Below, in pieces: positions 10,308 through 20,323 of a stretch of 64,000 bases of DNA (position 1 is the first letter of the stretch; every line of letters starts with the position of its first letter). Below the pieces are notes generated by a model. That model saw nothing but the letters and a program-made list of their open reading frames with translations, ran no database searches and was not told the origin of the DNA. Both the position numbers and the translations under genes were made by a program. Source of the DNA: Zestomonas insulae (lineage in GTDB: Bacteria; Pseudomonadota; Gammaproteobacteria; Pseudomonadales; Pseudomonadaceae); assembly GCF_016901015.1 (NCBI RefSeq), contig NZ_JAFEUP010000003.1:682001-746000 (forward strand), written 5' to 3'.

Positions 10308-11348
10308 ATGTCTTCTATCAAATCGCCATCCCCCGTCCTCTCATTGATGCCCCGCACCCTGCTGTGCCTGGCGCTGTCCGGCGCCTCCGCACCGTTGCTG
10401 GCGGACACCGTCTGGTTGAAGAACGGTGATCGCCTGACCGGCACCATTCGCGTCTTCGATGGTGGCAAGCTGATGCTGGAGACCGACTACGGCGGCAACA
10501 TCGCCCTCGACTGGAAGAAGGTCGCCACCCTGGAAAGCGACCAGCAGCTGCTGGTCAAGCAGGACGACATCACCGGCGAACGCGCCAAGGGCCTCAAGCC
10601 CGCTGAGCCGGGCAAGGTCACCCTGACCAACGGCGAAGCACCGAAGACCGTCGAACTGGCGAGCATCGAGCAGATCATGAAGCCCAAGCCGCTGGTCGAG
10701 GACTTCAGCTGGAAGGGCAACATCGACGTCGGCCTCGACTACAAGCGCGCCGAGAAGGACACCGACGACTACGACGTCGACCTCAAGACCAAGGCCCGTC
10801 ACGGCCGCTGGCGGCACACCGCGGAAGCCGAGTACAACCGCGAGAAGCAGGACAGCGAAGTCACCACCGACAACTGGAGCACCGACTACGCGCTGGACCG
10901 CTTCCTCGACGAGCACTGGTTCTGGCAGGGCCGGGTCGGCTACCAGCGCGACAAGATCGAAGACCTCGAGCGCCAGCGCACCATCGGTACCGGTCCCGGC
11001 TACCAGTTCTGGGATGACGAGCTCGGCGCCTTCTCGCTGGCCGGTCTGGTCAACCGCACCGACTACGAATATTCCAACGGCGAGAAGGACAACTTCTATC
11101 AGCTGACCGTGAAGTGGGACTACAACCGCTACCTGGTCGGCAAAACCGTGGAACTGTTCACCAGCGGCGAGGTGGGCAAGCCGCTGGGCGGCGTCGCCGA
11201 CTACTCGCTGGATGCCGAGGCGGGCCTGCGCTACAAGGTCACCGACTGGGCGTCGCTCAACGTCAAGGCGGAGAAGGACATCGTCAGCGGCGCCGAGGGC
11301 AACCTCGACGAGACCCGTTACAGCGTCGGCTTCGGCGTCGGCTGGTAA
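10308..11348 (+). CDS. DUF481 outer-membrane-like protein
   Basis: A 346-aa exported protein. After a signal peptide (cleavage likely after LLADT, about residue 33), an N-terminal domain (TVWLKNGDRLTGTIRVFDGGKLMLET) resembles a small beta-rich module common in DUF481 proteins. A beta-barrel-like C-terminal half follows with alternating aromatic/polar strands and a terminal Trp (FGVGW), the usual outer-membrane insertion signal. The function of DUF481 proteins is not established; acid or salt stress links have been proposed for relatives. Start 10308 or 10347 is possible (MPRTLLCLAL gives a more classical signal peptide). Confidence 0.8.
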   Translation: MSSIKSPSPVLSLMPRTLLCLALSGASAPLLADTVWLKNGDRLTGTIRVFDGGKLMLETDYGGNIALDWKKVATLESDQQLLVKQDDITGERAKGLKPAEPGKVTLTNGEAPKTVELASIEQIMKPKPLVEDFSWKGNIDVGLDYKRAEKDTDDYDVDLKTKARHGRWRHTAEAEYNREKQDSEVTTDNWSTDYALDRFLDEHWFWQGRVGYQRDKIEDLERQRTIGTGPGYQFWDDELGAFSLAGLVNRTDYEYSNGEKDNFYQLTVKWDYNRYLVGKTVELFTSGEVGKPLGGVADYSLDAEAGLRYKVTDWASLNVKAEKDIVSGAEGNLDETRYSVGFGVGW

Positions 11349-11359
11349 GCGATTTGACA

Positions 11360-11390
11360 CAAAAAAGCCCCGCTTCGGCGGGGCTTTTTA
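11360..11390. terminator. Bidirectional terminator DUF481 / SDR
   Basis: Stem AAGCCCCG/CGGGGCTT with a short loop, flanked by an A-run and a T-run, between convergent genes. Confidence 0.9.
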
Positions 11391-11408
11391 TTGGGCGGGG
11401 GTTAACGC

Positions 11409-12167
11409 TTACAGGCGCAGACCACCGTCCAGCTCGAGGACGCGACCGGTGAAGTAGTCGTTCTCGAGGATGTAGGCCACCGAGTGGGCGATTTCCTGCG
11501 GCTTGCCGAGGCGGCGCAGCGGGATGCCGGAGGTCATCTTGTCCAGCGCTTCCGGTTTCATCGCGGCGAGGATCTCGGTTTCGATGAAGCCTGGGGCGAT
11601 GCAGCCGACGCGGATGCCGTAGCGCGCCAGTTCCTTGGCCCAGGTCACGGTGTCGGCAGCGACGCCGGCCTTGGCCGCGGAGTAGTTGGCCTGGCCCATG
11701 TTGCCGGCGCGCGAGATCGAGGAGATGTTGATGACCGCGCCTTCGTTCTTCAGCTCGATCATCTTCGCCGCCACTTCGCGGGTGCACAGGAACACGCCGG
11801 TCAGGTTGACGTCGATCACCGACTGCCACTGGGCCAGCGACATCTTGCTCAGCTCGCCGTCCTTGACCTTGATGGTCAGGCCGTCGCGGATGATCCCGGC
11901 GTTGTTCACCAGGCCGTTGATCGCGCCGAAGTCGTCAGCGATCTGGCCGACGGTGTGGACGACCTGCTCTTCGTTGGCAACGTTGCAGATGTAGGCGCGG
12001 GCTTCGACGCCGGCGGCCTTGCAGGCGGCCACGGCTTCGTCGAGACGTTCCTGGTTGAGGTCGACCAGGGCCAGCTTGGCGCCCTTGCCGGCCAGGTACT
12101 CGGCCATGGCGCGACCCAGACCCTGACCGCCGCCAGTGATAACGATGACTTTGTCTTGCAGTTGCAT
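11409..12167 (-). CDS. SDR-family oxidoreductase (FabG-like)
   Basis: A 252-aa classical short-chain dehydrogenase. It has the cofactor motif [15 protein letters not shown] (residues 10-24), LVNNAG, a catalytic Ser in [13 protein letters not shown] with the Tyr/Lys pair, and a C-terminal [12 protein letters not shown]. An acidic Asp after the second strand (LALVDLNQ) favours NAD(H) over NADP(H). It resembles FabG-type 3-oxoacyl reductases, but the fatty-acid synthesis cluster is not here, so the substrate is unknown. ATG 12167 has a GAGGGG site upstream. Divergent from the HugZ-like gene. Confidence 0.88.
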   Translation of the reverse strand: MQLQDKVIVITGGGQGLGRAMAEYLAGKGAKLALVDLNQERLDEAVAACKAAGVEARAYICNVANEEQVVHTVGQIADDFGAINGLVNNAGIIRDGLTIKVKDGELSKMSLAQWQSVIDVNLTGVFLCTREVAAKMIELKNEGAVINISSISRAGNMGQANYSAAKAGVAADTVTWAKELARYGIRVGCIAPGFIETEILAAMKPEALDKMTSGIPLRRLGKPQEIAHSVAYILENDYFTGRVLELDGGLRL

Positions 12168-12308
12168 TGGTGTGCCCCTCGAAGTGGTGGTTGTAACCTC
12201 GCCGGCGCGGCAAAACTGGGGGTATGCTGGGCGCGTGTCCGTATCTGAACAGCTGTTCGCAATCTGCATGGCGCAGGTCGCAGGCGGGGGATCGAGCGAG
12301 GTGCAGCG

Positions 12309-12323
12309 TTTACGAGGTGTAAA
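12309..12323. promoter_or_regulatory. Small dyad TTTAC-N5-GTAAA in SDR/HugZ gap
   Basis: A perfect inverted repeat, TTTAC at 12309-12313 and GTAAA at 12319-12323, in the 246-bp divergent gap. It could be an operator; no known regulator is recognised. Confidence 0.3.
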
Positions 12324-12413
12324 TGTGCAGCCGCCGTCGATGTCGCGCCCGCAGGTCCTTTGCGCAGCAGATCACGATCAGCGTCTGACGAATTCTCAAC
12401 GAGGAGTCATTTA

Positions 12414-13145
12414 GTGAGCGTGAAAGCCGGCAAGCATGCCCGAGAATTGCTGCTCAAGGAATACCAGGGGGGGCTCTCCACCCACTCCAAGACCATGCCG
12501 GGGTTCCCCTTCGGCTCGGTGGTGCCGTACTGCCTGGATGCCCTGGGCAGGCCGCTGATCCTGATCAGCCGCATTGCGCAGCACACCCACAACCTGCAGA
12601 AAGACGCCAAATGCTCGCTGCTGGTCGGCGAGCGCGGCGCCGACGACGTGCAGGCCGCCGGTCGCCTGACCCTGCTGGCCGAGGCTCGTCAGCTGACCGA
12701 GGCCGGCGAGATTGACGCCGCCGCCGAGCGCTACTACCGCTACTTCCCGCAGGCCAGCAATTACCACCGTACCCACGACTTCGACTTCTGGTACCTCGAA
12801 CCGGTGCGCGCGCGCTTCATCGGCGGCTTCGGCGCGATCCACTGGGTCGATGCACTGACCCTGGCCAACCCGTTCGCCGGCGAGCCCGAGCGCAGCATGA
12901 TCGAGCACATGAACAGCGATCACGCCAACGCCATCGCCCACTACGTCGCCCTGAGCGGCCTGCCGGCCGAGCCGGCGGCGCAACTGGTCGGCATCGACAG
13001 CGAAGGCTTCCACCTGCGCATCGGCCAAACCGTGCACTGGCTGGCCTTCCCAACATCCTGTAACAACCAAGGCGCGGTGCGCCAGGCCTTGGTTCTGCTG
13101 GCGCGCGCCGAGGTGTGGCCGAGCGGGGCGCCGGTCGAGGCTTGA
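12414..13145 (+). CDS. HugZ-like split-barrel protein (PNPOx fold plus DUF2470)
   Basis: A 243-aa protein. Residues 1-150 form a pyridoxamine-phosphate-oxidase-like flavin/heme split barrel (GFPFGSVVPYCLDALGRPLILIS, HTHNLQKDAKCSLLV). The C-terminal part has the DUF2470 motif MIEHMNSDHANAIAHY. HugZ/HutZ relatives degrade or store heme, but many homologues have no heme-uptake partner, as here. The GTG start at 12414 is supported by GAGGAG 7 nt upstream and removes a non-conserved leader. It is followed 64 bp later by fxsA. Confidence 0.82.
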   Translation: MSVKAGKHARELLLKEYQGGLSTHSKTMPGFPFGSVVPYCLDALGRPLILISRIAQHTHNLQKDAKCSLLVGERGADDVQAAGRLTLLAEARQLTEAGEIDAAAERYYRYFPQASNYHRTHDFDFWYLEPVRARFIGGFGAIHWVDALTLANPFAGEPERSMIEHMNSDHANAIAHYVALSGLPAEPAAQLVGIDSEGFHLRIGQTVHWLAFPTSCNNQGAVRQALVLLARAEVWPSGAPVEA

Positions 13146-13209
13146 ATTAGTCGCGGCGTGGCGCCATCTGGCAGACAAGGGCAGCCGTTCTGCCGTTAAG
13201 GACTCTTTC

Positions 13210-13683
13210 ATGCGCGTGTTCTTGTTTCTGTTCCTGCTGTTTCCACTGGTCGAGCTGGCGGTGCTGATCCAGGTTGGCAGCGCCATCGGCGTGCTGCCGA
13301 CGCTGCTGCTGATTGTCGCCTCGGCGGTGCTCGGCAGCGTGCTGCTGCGTGTTGCCGGACTGGCGACCGCCTGGCGCGCCCGCGAGCGACTGGCCCGCGG
13401 CGAACTGCCGGAGCAGGAAATGCTCGAAGGCTTGCTGATCGCGGTTGGCGGTGGCTTGCTGCTGCTGCCGGGCTTCATCAGCGACGTCATCGGTCTGCTG
13501 TGCCTGCTGCCGCCGGTGCGCCGCCTGCTGGTGGCCAAGCTGCGCCGGCGTGCCGAGGAGCAGGCGCTGCGCCAGCGCGCGTTCGCCGACGAGCTGCAGG
13601 CGCGCGCCAACTCGACTGCGCCGCGGCCCAGTGCGGCCCAGCCGAATGTGATCGAAGGCGAGTACGAGCGCCGCGATCGCTGA
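13210..13683 (+). CDS. fxsA: FxsA membrane protein
   Basis: A 157-aa inner-membrane protein with TM helices at about 3-22, 25-50 and 75-100 and a charged, cytoplasmic Arg-rich tail. The N-terminus MRVFLFLFLLFPLVELAVLIQVGSAIG and the LLLPGFISDVIGLLCLLPPVR segment identify FxsA, which in E. coli lessens exclusion of phage T7 by the F plasmid; its normal role is unknown. Its position directly before groES is conserved in gammaproteobacteria. Confidence 0.9.
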   Translation: MRVFLFLFLLFPLVELAVLIQVGSAIGVLPTLLLIVASAVLGSVLLRVAGLATAWRARERLARGELPEQEMLEGLLIAVGGGLLLLPGFISDVIGLLCLLPPVRRLLVAKLRRRAEEQALRQRAFADELQARANSTAPRPSAAQPNVIEGEYERRDR

Positions 13684-13754
13684 CCGCGGACCGGTCCGCA
13701 GGCAGCGTGTCACGGGCGTTTGCCCGCTTCTGCCGCAAAGTTTTTTTCGCCCAG

Positions 13755-13785
13755 CCCTTGAAATCCCCTTGGCGGTCCCTATCTA
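13755..13785 (+). promoter_or_regulatory. Sigma-32 heat-shock promoter of groESL
   Basis: CCCTTGAAA (13755-13763), a 13-bp spacer from TTGAAA, and CCCTATCTA (13777-13785) match the RpoH consensus CTTGAAA / CCCCATNTA closely. This predicts a start near 13791 and a leader of about 135 nt before groES. Confidence 0.85.
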
Positions 13786-13927
13786 GCAGTCACCGCAAGG
13801 TCTCTGTCGGTATCGACAGCCAGTCTTCTGCGGCCTGCCTGCGGGCCGCAACCGGCAACGCCGGAATTACTAACCGGCCGGTCCCTGCACCGGCGATGGA
13901 AAACCACTCAATTAGGAGAGATCGACA

Positions 13928-14221
13928 ATGAAGCTTCGTCCTCTGCATGACCGCGTTGTCATTCGTCGCAGCGAAGAAGAAACCAAGACCGCTGGCGGCA
14001 TCGTGCTGCCGGGTTCCGCTGCCGAGAAGCCGAACCGTGGCGAAATCGTCGCCGTCGGCACCGGTCGCGTGCTGGACAACGGTGAAGTGCGTGCGCTGGC
14101 CGTCAAAGTCGGTGACAAGGTCGTGTTCGGTCCCTACTCCGGCAGCAACACCGTCAAGGTCGACGGCGAAGACCTGCTGGTGATGAGCGAGAACGAAATC
14201 CTCGCCGTTATCGAAGGCTGA
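13928..14221 (+). CDS. groES: Co-chaperonin GroES
   Basis: A 97-aa subunit of the heptameric lid that caps GroEL and encloses folding substrate. Full family length, with [14 protein letters not shown], the mobile loop [15 protein letters not shown] containing the IVL GroEL-binding tripeptide, and the C-terminal [21 protein letters not shown] lies 8 nt upstream of the ATG. It is 47 bp upstream of groEL in one operon under the sigma-32 promoter. Confidence 0.98.
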   Translation: MKLRPLHDRVVIRRSEEETKTAGGIVLPGSAAEKPNRGEIVAVGTGRVLDNGEVRALAVKVGDKVVFGPYSGSNTVKVDGEDLLVMSENEILAVIEG

Positions 14222-14256
14222 TTTCCGCGAATCTCCGTTTAACCATAAAGAATTGA

Positions 14257-15909
<1,653 letters not shown>

Positions 15910-15935
15910 GCCGACCGGCCCCTGGCTGTACCAAG

Positions 15936-15962
15936 AAGCCCCGCCTAGTGCGGGGCTTTTTT
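15936..15962 (+). terminator. Terminator after groEL
   Basis: AAGCCCCGC / GCGGGGCTT stem with a TAG loop, followed by six T. The left A side is short, so it mainly serves groEL. Confidence 0.9.
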
Positions 15963-15985
15963 ATGGGCGCGGTTTTTCGCCGGGG

Positions 15986-16714
15986 TCAGGCGGGTCGGCG
16001 TGCGACAGCGGCGATGGCCGGCACCTCCTCGCGCTGTGGCCGGTAGAGCAGCAGGCGGTAGCTGCCGAGGCAGATCAGCCAGTCGAACAGCGCGGTCCAT
16101 AGGTTGTGCGAGAGGAAGTGCGCGCCCTGCAGCATGCGTGCGACAGAGAACAGGCTGCCGAGCGCCAGCGCGCCGAGCAGCGCCACCCTGGCGAGGCGCG
16201 GGCGGCGGTCGCGCAGCAGGAAGTACAGGGCGAAGAAGGTGAAGCCGGTGCTGGCATGCCCGCCTGGCCAGCAGCGCCCGGGGTGTTCGGTCACCGGGCG
16301 GGCGCTGAGCAGGCTGCTGTAGACCTCGGCGCCGCCGAAGTCGCGCAGGCTCCACGGGCACTGCACTGCGGTGAGTGCCTTGAGCGGGGTGACGATGGCG
16401 GTCGACAGCCCCATGGCCAGTACCAGGTAGCCGAGCGGCCGGCGCAGGTGCCGCCAGGGTCGATAGCAGCAGCTGAGCAGCCAGCCGCCGACCGCCAGCA
16501 CGCCGAACAGGATCACCGCCTGCTTGGCGCGGTCGTGCAGGATGTCCTCGAGAAACGCGTCGTGCCGGCCAATGAAGCCCACTCCGGGGGTGTAGAACAG
16601 CTCGGCGAGGGCGAAGTCCAGCCGCGTCGGTTCGAAGCTCAGCAGCAGGACGATCAGCAGCAGTGGCGGGAACAGGTGCAGCCACGGGTTCAAGGGGCGG
16701 GACGGGTAGGGCAT
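15986..16714 (-). CDS. PAP2-superfamily membrane phosphatase
   Basis: A 242-aa protein with about six TM helices. PAP2 motifs are present in the divergent form of the COG3907-like subgroup: K-x6-CP (KALTAVQCP, Cys for Arg), PGGHAS for PSGH, and AR-x5-H-x3-H (ARMLQGAHFLSH) for SR-x5-H-x3-D. Such proteins act on lipid or lipid A phosphates or undecaprenyl pyrophosphate; the substrate here is unknown. ATG 16714 gives a natural N-terminus before TM1. A perfect-looking ColR box lies 68 bp upstream, in the right orientation, and colR itself is divergent, so ColRS control is likely. Confidence 0.82.
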   Translation of the reverse strand: MPYPSRPLNPWLHLFPPLLLIVLLLSFEPTRLDFALAELFYTPGVGFIGRHDAFLEDILHDRAKQAVILFGVLAVGGWLLSCCYRPWRHLRRPLGYLVLAMGLSTAIVTPLKALTAVQCPWSLRDFGGAEVYSSLLSARPVTEHPGRCWPGGHASTGFTFFALYFLLRDRRPRLARVALLGALALGSLFSVARMLQGAHFLSHNLWTALFDWLICLGSYRLLLYRPQREEVPAIAAVARRPA

Positions 16715-16781
16715 GACGGGCTCCGCGGGCGGTAAAGCGCGCAGTGTTGGCGCGGCGCGGTCGGCGTGGCGTCAATCGCAG

Positions 16782-16797
16782 GTGAAAAAACCGTCAA
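16782..16797 (-). promoter_or_regulatory. Predicted ColR-binding site for PAP2 gene
   Basis: The minus strand reads TTGACGGTTTTTTCAC, which fits every position of the ColR consensus I remember for P. putida, YYNASNNYTTTTTCAC. It lies in the colR/PAP2 divergent gap, facing the PAP2 gene. A TTGACG that could serve as -35 follows 6 bp later. Confidence 0.7.
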
Positions 16798-16868
16798 ACG
16801 CCGCTCGTCCCCCAGCGCTTCGGGTTATCGTTTCAGGCATTGGGCGCTGGCCCGCGAGGAATATGGCG

Positions 16869-17537
16869 ATGCGCATCCTGCTGGTGGAAGACAACCGCGA
16901 CATCCTGGCCAACATGGCCGACTACCTGGGCATCAAGGGTTACACCGTCGATTGCGCGCAGGATGGCCTGTCCGGCCTGCACCTGGCCGCCACCCAGCAC
17001 TACGACCTGATCGTGCTCGACATCATGCTTCCCGGGCTGGACGGCTACACGCTGTGCAAGCGCCTGCGCGAAGACGCGCGCAGCGACACGCCGGTGATCA
17101 TGCTCACCGCCCGCGACCAACTGGACGACCGCCTGCAGGGCTTTCGCTCCGGCGCCGACGACTACCTGATCAAGCCCTTCGCGCTGTCCGAGCTGGCCGC
17201 GCGTATCGAGGCGGTGCTGCGTCGCAGCCAGGGCGGCGGGCGTCGTCAGCTGCAGGTCGCCGACCTGCTCTATGACCTCGACACCCTCGAGGTGTCGCGC
17301 GCCGCGCGGCCCCTCAAGCTCAACCCGGTCGGCCTCAAGCTGCTCGCCGTGCTGATGCAGAAGAGCCCCCACGTGCTGCGCCGCGAGGTCCTCGAGGAGG
17401 CGCTGTGGGGCGACGACTGTCCGGACAGCGACAGCCTGCGCAGCCACATCCACCAGTTGCGCCAGGTGATCGACAAGCCCTTCGACAAACCCTTGCTGCA
17501 GACCGTACACGGCGTCGGCTACCGGCTGGCGGAGTAG
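16869..17537 (+). CDS. colR: Response regulator ColR
   Basis: A 222-aa OmpR/PhoB-type regulator. The receiver has E7-D8, phospho-acceptor D51 (LIVLDIMLPGLDGYTLCKRL) and the Thr/Lys switch (MLTARD, LIKPFA). The C-terminal winged helix ends TVHGVGYRLAE. The sequence matches Pseudomonas ColR closely from memory. ColR regulates outer-membrane and lipid A functions under excess zinc or iron. ATG 16869 is preferred to 16863 because GAGGA lies 8 nt before it. colS begins 6 nt after its stop. Confidence 0.93.
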   Translation: MRILLVEDNRDILANMADYLGIKGYTVDCAQDGLSGLHLAATQHYDLIVLDIMLPGLDGYTLCKRLREDARSDTPVIMLTARDQLDDRLQGFRSGADDYLIKPFALSELAARIEAVLRRSQGGGRRQLQVADLLYDLDTLEVSRAARPLKLNPVGLKLLAVLMQKSPHVLRREVLEEALWGDDCPDSDSLRSHIHQLRQVIDKPFDKPLLQTVHGVGYRLAE

Positions 17538-17542
17538 TCGGC

Positions 17543-18814
17543 ATGGAGTTCAGGCTGTCGCTGTCGCGGCGCATTGTCATCGCCTTCGTACTGATGAGCT
17601 CCCTGGTGGCCGGGGCGTTCGCCTTGGGCATCGTCGAGACCGTGCACGTGGTCGAGGAGAAGCTGCTGTCCACCGAACTGGGCGGCGATCTCGATCGCCT
17701 GCTGCGCATGGAGACCATGGAGGACTGGAAGCTGCATCCCGAGCCCGGGCAGTTATTCTACTTCTCCGGCGGCCAGGACGACTTCGCCCTGCCACACGAC
17801 CTCAAGCACCTCAAACCGGGCTTCCACGAGGTGTTTCGCGGCGAGCTGTCGTATCACGCCTTCGTGCGCCTCGTCGACGGCCGCCACTACGTGCTGCTGC
17901 AGGACCAGAGCGAGTTCGAGAACCGCGAGCGGGTGCTGTTCGTCGTGGTGTTCATCGGCTTCCTGCTCAGCATCGTGCTGGCGCTGGTGCTCGGCTGGCT
18001 GCTGGCGCGCAAGGTGATCGAGCCGGTAGTACGCCTGTCGCGGCAGGTGCGCCATCGCGACCAGCTGCTGCCGCTGGCGCCGCCGCTGGCCCCCGACTAC
18101 GCCGCCGACGAGGTCGGCGAGCTGGCCGCCGCGTTCGACTCGACGCTCGGCCGCCTGCGCGATGCGCTGACCCGCGAGCAGCTGTTCACCAGCGACGTCA
18201 GCCACGAGTTGCGCACCCCGCTGATGGTGCTGGCCAGCTCCGCCGAGCTGCTCCTCGAGAACCCCGCCCTTGATGCCCGCGCGCGTGCCCAGGCGGCACG
18301 CATCGCGCGCGCCAGCGGCGAGATGCGCGAATTGGTGCAGACCTTCCTCGAGCTGGCGCGGGCGCAGAAGGGCAGCACCCTGGTGCAGGCCGACGTGGCG
18401 GTCGAGCAGGTCGCCGAGGAACTGATCGAACAATGGCGCGAGCCGATCGAGAGCAAGGGCCTGCGCCTCGAGTACCAGTGCCTGCAAGCGCCGCGCGGGG
18501 CATTCAACCCGACCCTGCTGCGCACGGTGATGGGCAATCTGCTGCGCAACGCCTGGCACTACACCGAACAGGGCCATGTCCGCCTGACTCTGCTGGAACA
18601 CGGTTTCGTCATCGAGGACTCCGGGGTGGGGATTCCCGAGAGCGAGCGCGAGGCCATGTTCAAACCGTTCGTGCGCGGCGGCGAGCAGCGCGGCGATGGC
18701 CTCGGCCTTGGCCTGTCGCTGGTCCAGCGGGTCTGCGAGGCGCAGGGCTGGCAGGTGCAGCTGGCCGCGGTGGAGCCGAGCGGCTGCCGCTTCAAGGTGC
18801 TGCTCGCGCCTTGA
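17543..18814 (+). CDS. colS: Sensor histidine kinase ColS
   Basis: A 423-aa inner-membrane kinase. TM1 is at about 11-32, a roughly 95-residue periplasmic loop follows, then TM2 at about 130-155, HAMP, HisKA with H221 (SDVSHELRTPL), N-box (NLLRNAWHYT), G1 (EDSGVGIPE) and G2 (GDGLGLGLSLV). The family senses Fe(III) and Zn(II) through acidic and histidine residues in the short periplasmic loop, including an ExxE motif. E126-x-x-E129 is present here, as are H35, E38, E96 and H105, which I recall as conserved sites. It forms an operon with colR. Confidence 0.93.
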   Translation: MEFRLSLSRRIVIAFVLMSSLVAGAFALGIVETVHVVEEKLLSTELGGDLDRLLRMETMEDWKLHPEPGQLFYFSGGQDDFALPHDLKHLKPGFHEVFRGELSYHAFVRLVDGRHYVLLQDQSEFENRERVLFVVVFIGFLLSIVLALVLGWLLARKVIEPVVRLSRQVRHRDQLLPLAPPLAPDYAADEVGELAAAFDSTLGRLRDALTREQLFTSDVSHELRTPLMVLASSAELLLENPALDARARAQAARIARASGEMRELVQTFLELARAQKGSTLVQADVAVEQVAEELIEQWREPIESKGLRLEYQCLQAPRGAFNPTLLRTVMGNLLRNAWHYTEQGHVRLTLLEHGFVIEDSGVGIPESEREAMFKPFVRGGEQRGDGLGLGLSLVQRVCEAQGWQVQLAAVEPSGCRFKVLLAP

Positions 18815-18833
18815 GTGGCGGGCGCGGGCCGCG

Positions 18834-18849
18834 CCGATGGAATTTTCAC
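18834..18849 (+). promoter_or_regulatory. Degenerate ColR-like box before methyltransferase gene
   Basis: CCGATGGAATTTTCAC at 18834-18849 matches 13 of 16 positions of the remembered ColR consensus. It is followed by TTGACC at 18856. It would place the methyltransferase, kinase and small-protein genes under ColR as well. Confidence 0.4.
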
Positions 18850-18915
18850 ACCCGGTTGACCGACTGTTTACGGCCCCTGGCATAGGCTGAGCGCTCACAC
18901 TTGCCGGGCGCTGTC

Positions 18916-19596
18916 ATGACCAATTCCATCGAACTCGAGTTCTCCGACAAATACGACGCGGCGCATGCCCGCGACTACCTGGCGAAACACCAGGCCGGCG
19001 TCTGGCGCCGCCTCTCGCACCGCCGCGACGAGCAGCTGGCGCGCCGCGCCCTGGCGCTGGTCGGCGAGCCCGGCCTGGTGCTCGACATGCCCTGCGGAGC
19101 AGGGCGCTTCTGGCCGCTGCTGGCCGAGAAGCGCAACCGCGCGATCATCGCCGCCGACTATTCCGAAGCCATGCTCCAGGTCGCCTGCGCCGCGCAACCG
19201 GCCGAGGTGGTGGAGCGGGTCACGCCGCTGCGCACTTCGGCCTTCGATATTGAACTTCCCGACAACGCGGTGGACTCAATCTTCTGCATGCGCCTGCTGC
19301 ACCACGTGGGCGACGCCAGCCACCGTCTGCAACTGCTGCGCGAATGCGCGCGGGTGTCGCGCGACAGCCTGATCGTTTCGCTGTGGGTGGATGGCAATTT
19401 CAAATCCTGGAAGCGCGCGCGGCTCGAGCGGCGGCGCACGGTTCAGACCGGCCAGGGGTACTACCAGAATCGTTTCGTGCTGCCGGCGGACACGGTCGAG
19501 GCCGAGTTTCGCCAGGCGGGCTTCCGGGTGCAGACGCACCTCGACTTCCTGCCGCTGTACGCCATGTGGCGTGTCTATGTACTTCGCAAAGGGTGA
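18916..19596 (+). CDS. SAM-dependent methyltransferase, WarB-like
   Basis: A 226-aa class I methyltransferase with SAM motif I VLDMPCGAGRFWPLL (about residues 57-71), AADYSEAML (acidic end of strand 2) and the MRLLHHVGD post-motif. It lies right after colRS and before the InaA-type kinase, the arrangement of the Pseudomonas colRS-warB-inaA region. From that context it probably modifies LPS or another envelope molecule, but the acceptor cannot be told from sequence. I used ATG 18916; TTG 18901 is an in-frame alternative. Confidence 0.8.
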   Translation: MTNSIELEFSDKYDAAHARDYLAKHQAGVWRRLSHRRDEQLARRALALVGEPGLVLDMPCGAGRFWPLLAEKRNRAIIAADYSEAMLQVACAAQPAEVVERVTPLRTSAFDIELPDNAVDSIFCMRLLHHVGDASHRLQLLRECARVSRDSLIVSLWVDGNFKSWKRARLERRRTVQTGQGYYQNRFVLPADTVEAEFRQAGFRVQTHLDFLPLYAMWRVYVLRKG

Positions 19597-19600
19597 TTCC

Positions 19601-20323
19601 ATGTTCCAGGCGTTGCTCCCGCACCGCACGCTCCCATTCGGCAGCTTCGGCTTCTGGTGGCAGCAGGACGGCCAGTGGGTTGAGGAACCGAACGCGCGGC
19701 GCGGCGGGGCCAGCGGGGTGAAACGCCTGGCGCTGGCCGGTTTCCCGCTGCTGTACGCCAAGCGCCAGGTCGGCCACACCTACCGCAGCCTGCGCTACCC
19801 GCTGGGTCGGCCGACCGTGCTGCGCGAGCAGGAGGCCTTGCAGGCGTTCGCGACGCTGGGCATCGGCGTGCCGCAGGTGGTGTTCTGCGCCGCCGAGCGC
19901 AGCGCCGACAGCCGCTGGCGGGCGCTGCTGGTCACCGAGGCGCTGGACGGTTTTCAAGATCTCGACCAGTGGTATGCCAGCGGTGGCGCCGCGCGATATG
20001 GCCAGGATGCCCATCTAGAGCTGTTGCAGGCTCTCGGCGGGCTGCTTGCGCGCTTGCACCTGGCCCGTTGGCAGCATGGCTGTTTGTACGCGAAGCATGT
20101 ATTTGTACGCCTCGCCGCGCCGCACGCCGCCGGCCAGCCGCGGGTGCAACTGGCCTTGCTGGATCTGGAGAAGAGCCGCCGGCGCCTGAGCGCGCGGCGC
20201 GCCGCACGCCACGACTTGCGGCAATTGAGGCGCCACTCGTCGCTAGATGCGACGGATTGGCAGCAGTTGATCTACGGTTACCAAACGGCGTTTGGCAGCG
20301 CTATCAAAGGGTTGCAATCATGA
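19601..20323 (+). CDS. inaA: InaA-type lipopolysaccharide kinase-like protein
   Basis: A 240-aa protein of the LPS-kinase (WaaP/Kdo-kinase) fold. It carries TYRSLRYPLGRPTVLREQEALQAF near the ATP lobe, LLARLHLARWQHGCLYAKHVFV as the catalytic loop (HGCL in place of HGDL, usual for the InaA subgroup) and LLDLEKSRRRLS in place of DFG. Pseudomonas InaA is weak-acid-inducible and adjoins ColRS. It begins 4 bp after the methyltransferase stop. Its last base pairs overlap the start of the next small gene (ATGA). Confidence 0.83.
   Translation: MFQALLPHRTLPFGSFGFWWQQDGQWVEEPNARRGGASGVKRLALAGFPLLYAKRQVGHTYRSLRYPLGRPTVLREQEALQAFATLGIGVPQVVFCAAERSADSRWRALLVTEALDGFQDLDQWYASGGAARYGQDAHLELLQALGGLLARLHLARWQHGCLYAKHVFVRLAAPHAAGQPRVQLALLDLEKSRRRLSARRAARHDLRQLRRHSSLDATDWQQLIYGYQTAFGSAIKGLQS

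Noticed and set aside
15986..16714. Broken PAP2 enzyme
   Set aside because: The Cys, Gly-Gly and His substitutions are shared by a known PAP2 subgroup as I recall, so the gene is treated as intact.
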